DNA from: an uncultured Oscillibacter sp.
Lineage (GTDB): Bacteria > Bacillota > Clostridia > Oscillospirales > Oscillospiraceae
DNA: 64,000 nt
NCBI GenBank assembly: GCA_900544105.1
Contig: UQUC01000002.1
Coordinates: 1-64,000, forward strand
Direction: 5' to 3'
Shown here: positions 63,666 to 64,000 of the stretch, one piece after another
Layout: every line of letters begins with the position of its first letter
Position numbering within the stretch: position 1 is the stretch's first letter
Notes under the pieces: generated by a model
Database searches by the model: none
What the model was told of the DNA's origin: nothing
The model's input: the letters and a program-made list of their open reading frames with translations, nothing else
Made by a program: the position numbers and the translations under genes

Positions 63666-63948
63666 TGTGCCGCTTTACGGATGCTGCATACCCCTTGCGG
63701 GTGAAAGGTGTGCGTGGGACTGCGCCCGCAGGCGCGTTTCGGAGCGCAACCGCCACGGGGAAACAGGCGGAGCGCCGCCGGTGGCGGATGAAGCAAGCCT
63801 GTTTCGAGGATGGCCCAGTCGGTTTTCGGGCGCAAAGCGCACGGAAACCGGTTGGGCCGACGGTGTATTCCTGCTCCATGCGGTGAGAAAAGACTTTTTC
63901 GACACGCTGAAGCAGCCTGCCCGAATGGGCAGGCTGCTTCAGCGTTTT
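63650..63948 (+). ncRNA. Candidate structured RNA region ending in a terminator-like stem
   Basis: Nested inverted repeats fill the stretch: GCGCC-CGCA-GGCGC near 63722; AAACAGGC with GCCTGTTT enclosing CCGCC-GGT-GGCGG near 63763-63811; GGCCCA with TGGGCC enclosing CGGTTTTC/GAAACCG and GCGC-AAA-GCGC near 63816-63863; and a perfect 18-pair stem (63905-63922 with 63927-63944) followed by TTTTG on the plus strand. Weak open frames on both strands have no good ribosome site. The class is unknown; a repeat element is an equal alternative. Confidence 0.4.
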
Positions 63949-63973
63949 GTGGGTGCGTCCGCCCCTTGCGGGG

Positions 63974-64000
63974 TCAGGACTTTTTCAGCAGACCCAGCAG
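63974..64000 (-). CDS. Possible 3' end of a gene entering from the right (partial)
   Basis: Eight minus-strand codons (LLGLLKKS) end in a TGA at 63974-63976 and stay open to the window edge. The stretch is too short to identify, and nothing else supports it except its place between the stem at 63905-63944 and the edge. Confidence 0.3.
   Translation of the reverse strand: MLGLLKKS

Noticed and set aside
63658..63886. Overlapping short frames on both strands in the folded right-end region
   Set aside because: They lack ribosome sites and overlap each other; the inverted repeats explain their persistence. Annotated instead as a possible structured RNA or repeat.

Overview
The window comes from a moderately high-GC, endospore-lineage member of the Bacillota, most likely an Oscillospiraceae-type gut clostridium (Flavonifractor/Oscillibacter-like). 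This is inferred from gene content: the sporulation genes spoIIR and sigH, a dnaG-rpoD pair, addB-addA instead of recBCD, an ECF transporter core, QueH, a ClpE-type Clp ATPase, DUF5711, CvpA, DUF711 (PFL) and EFR1-type ferredoxin genes. No phage, insertion sequence, CRISPR array or plasmid module was seen. The window looks like chromosomal backbone with tightly packed, mostly minus-strand operons.

Layout. 0-7 kb: addB-addA (minus), then a lone DUF1643 gene. 8-13 kb (plus): a compact accessory-looking block with a LarA-type nickel racemase homologue, a PLP aminotransferase and a polar amino-acid ABC transporter, with ArgR-like operators. 13-20 kb (minus): DUF1015-ispE-spoIIR, rqcH and mrnC (RNA and ribosome quality control), and a DAP-decarboxylase-like enzyme. 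20-24 kb: tRNA-Gln, a zinc-ribbon protein with sigH, and ruvC-ruvA-ruvB. 24-31 kb: a VanX-like lipoprotein, ruvX, two half-size chromate transporters, a PRPP phosphoribosyltransferase, an Sfp-type transferase, and dnaG-rpoD. 31-43 kb (minus): an ATPase, EFR1 ferredoxin, Cys-rich peptide, ClpE-like ATPase, CvpA, DUF5711, truA, an exported protein of unknown function, ecfT-ecfA2-ecfA1, YitT and a SAM methyltransferase. 44-48 kb: a 2-hydroxyacyl-CoA dehydratase activase system split into two genes. 48-54 kb: queH, a small membrane protein, and an aspartate-family amino-acid group (ACT protein, hom, lysC, ACT protein, DUF711). 54-63.5 kb (minus): M18 aminopeptidase, a TsaC/Sua5-CoaE fusion, prfA, flavodoxin, ABC-F protein, murF and ddl. 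The right end is a GC-rich, highly folded non-coding stretch.

The most unusual items are: the LarA/aminotransferase/ABC-transporter block and its operator-like dyads; the single-ORF TsaC-CoaE fusion; the activase/dehydratase protein split at a TGATATG junction; a spoIIR leader whose hairpin seems to insulate it from ispE transcription; an apparently leaderless sigH; an ATPase that has lost its second P-loop; and a dispersed repeat (about 55.72 kb and 63.61 kb) whose second copy leads into a strongly structured region that may be a non-coding RNA. All functional statements rest on reading motifs and context by eye; no database search was run.
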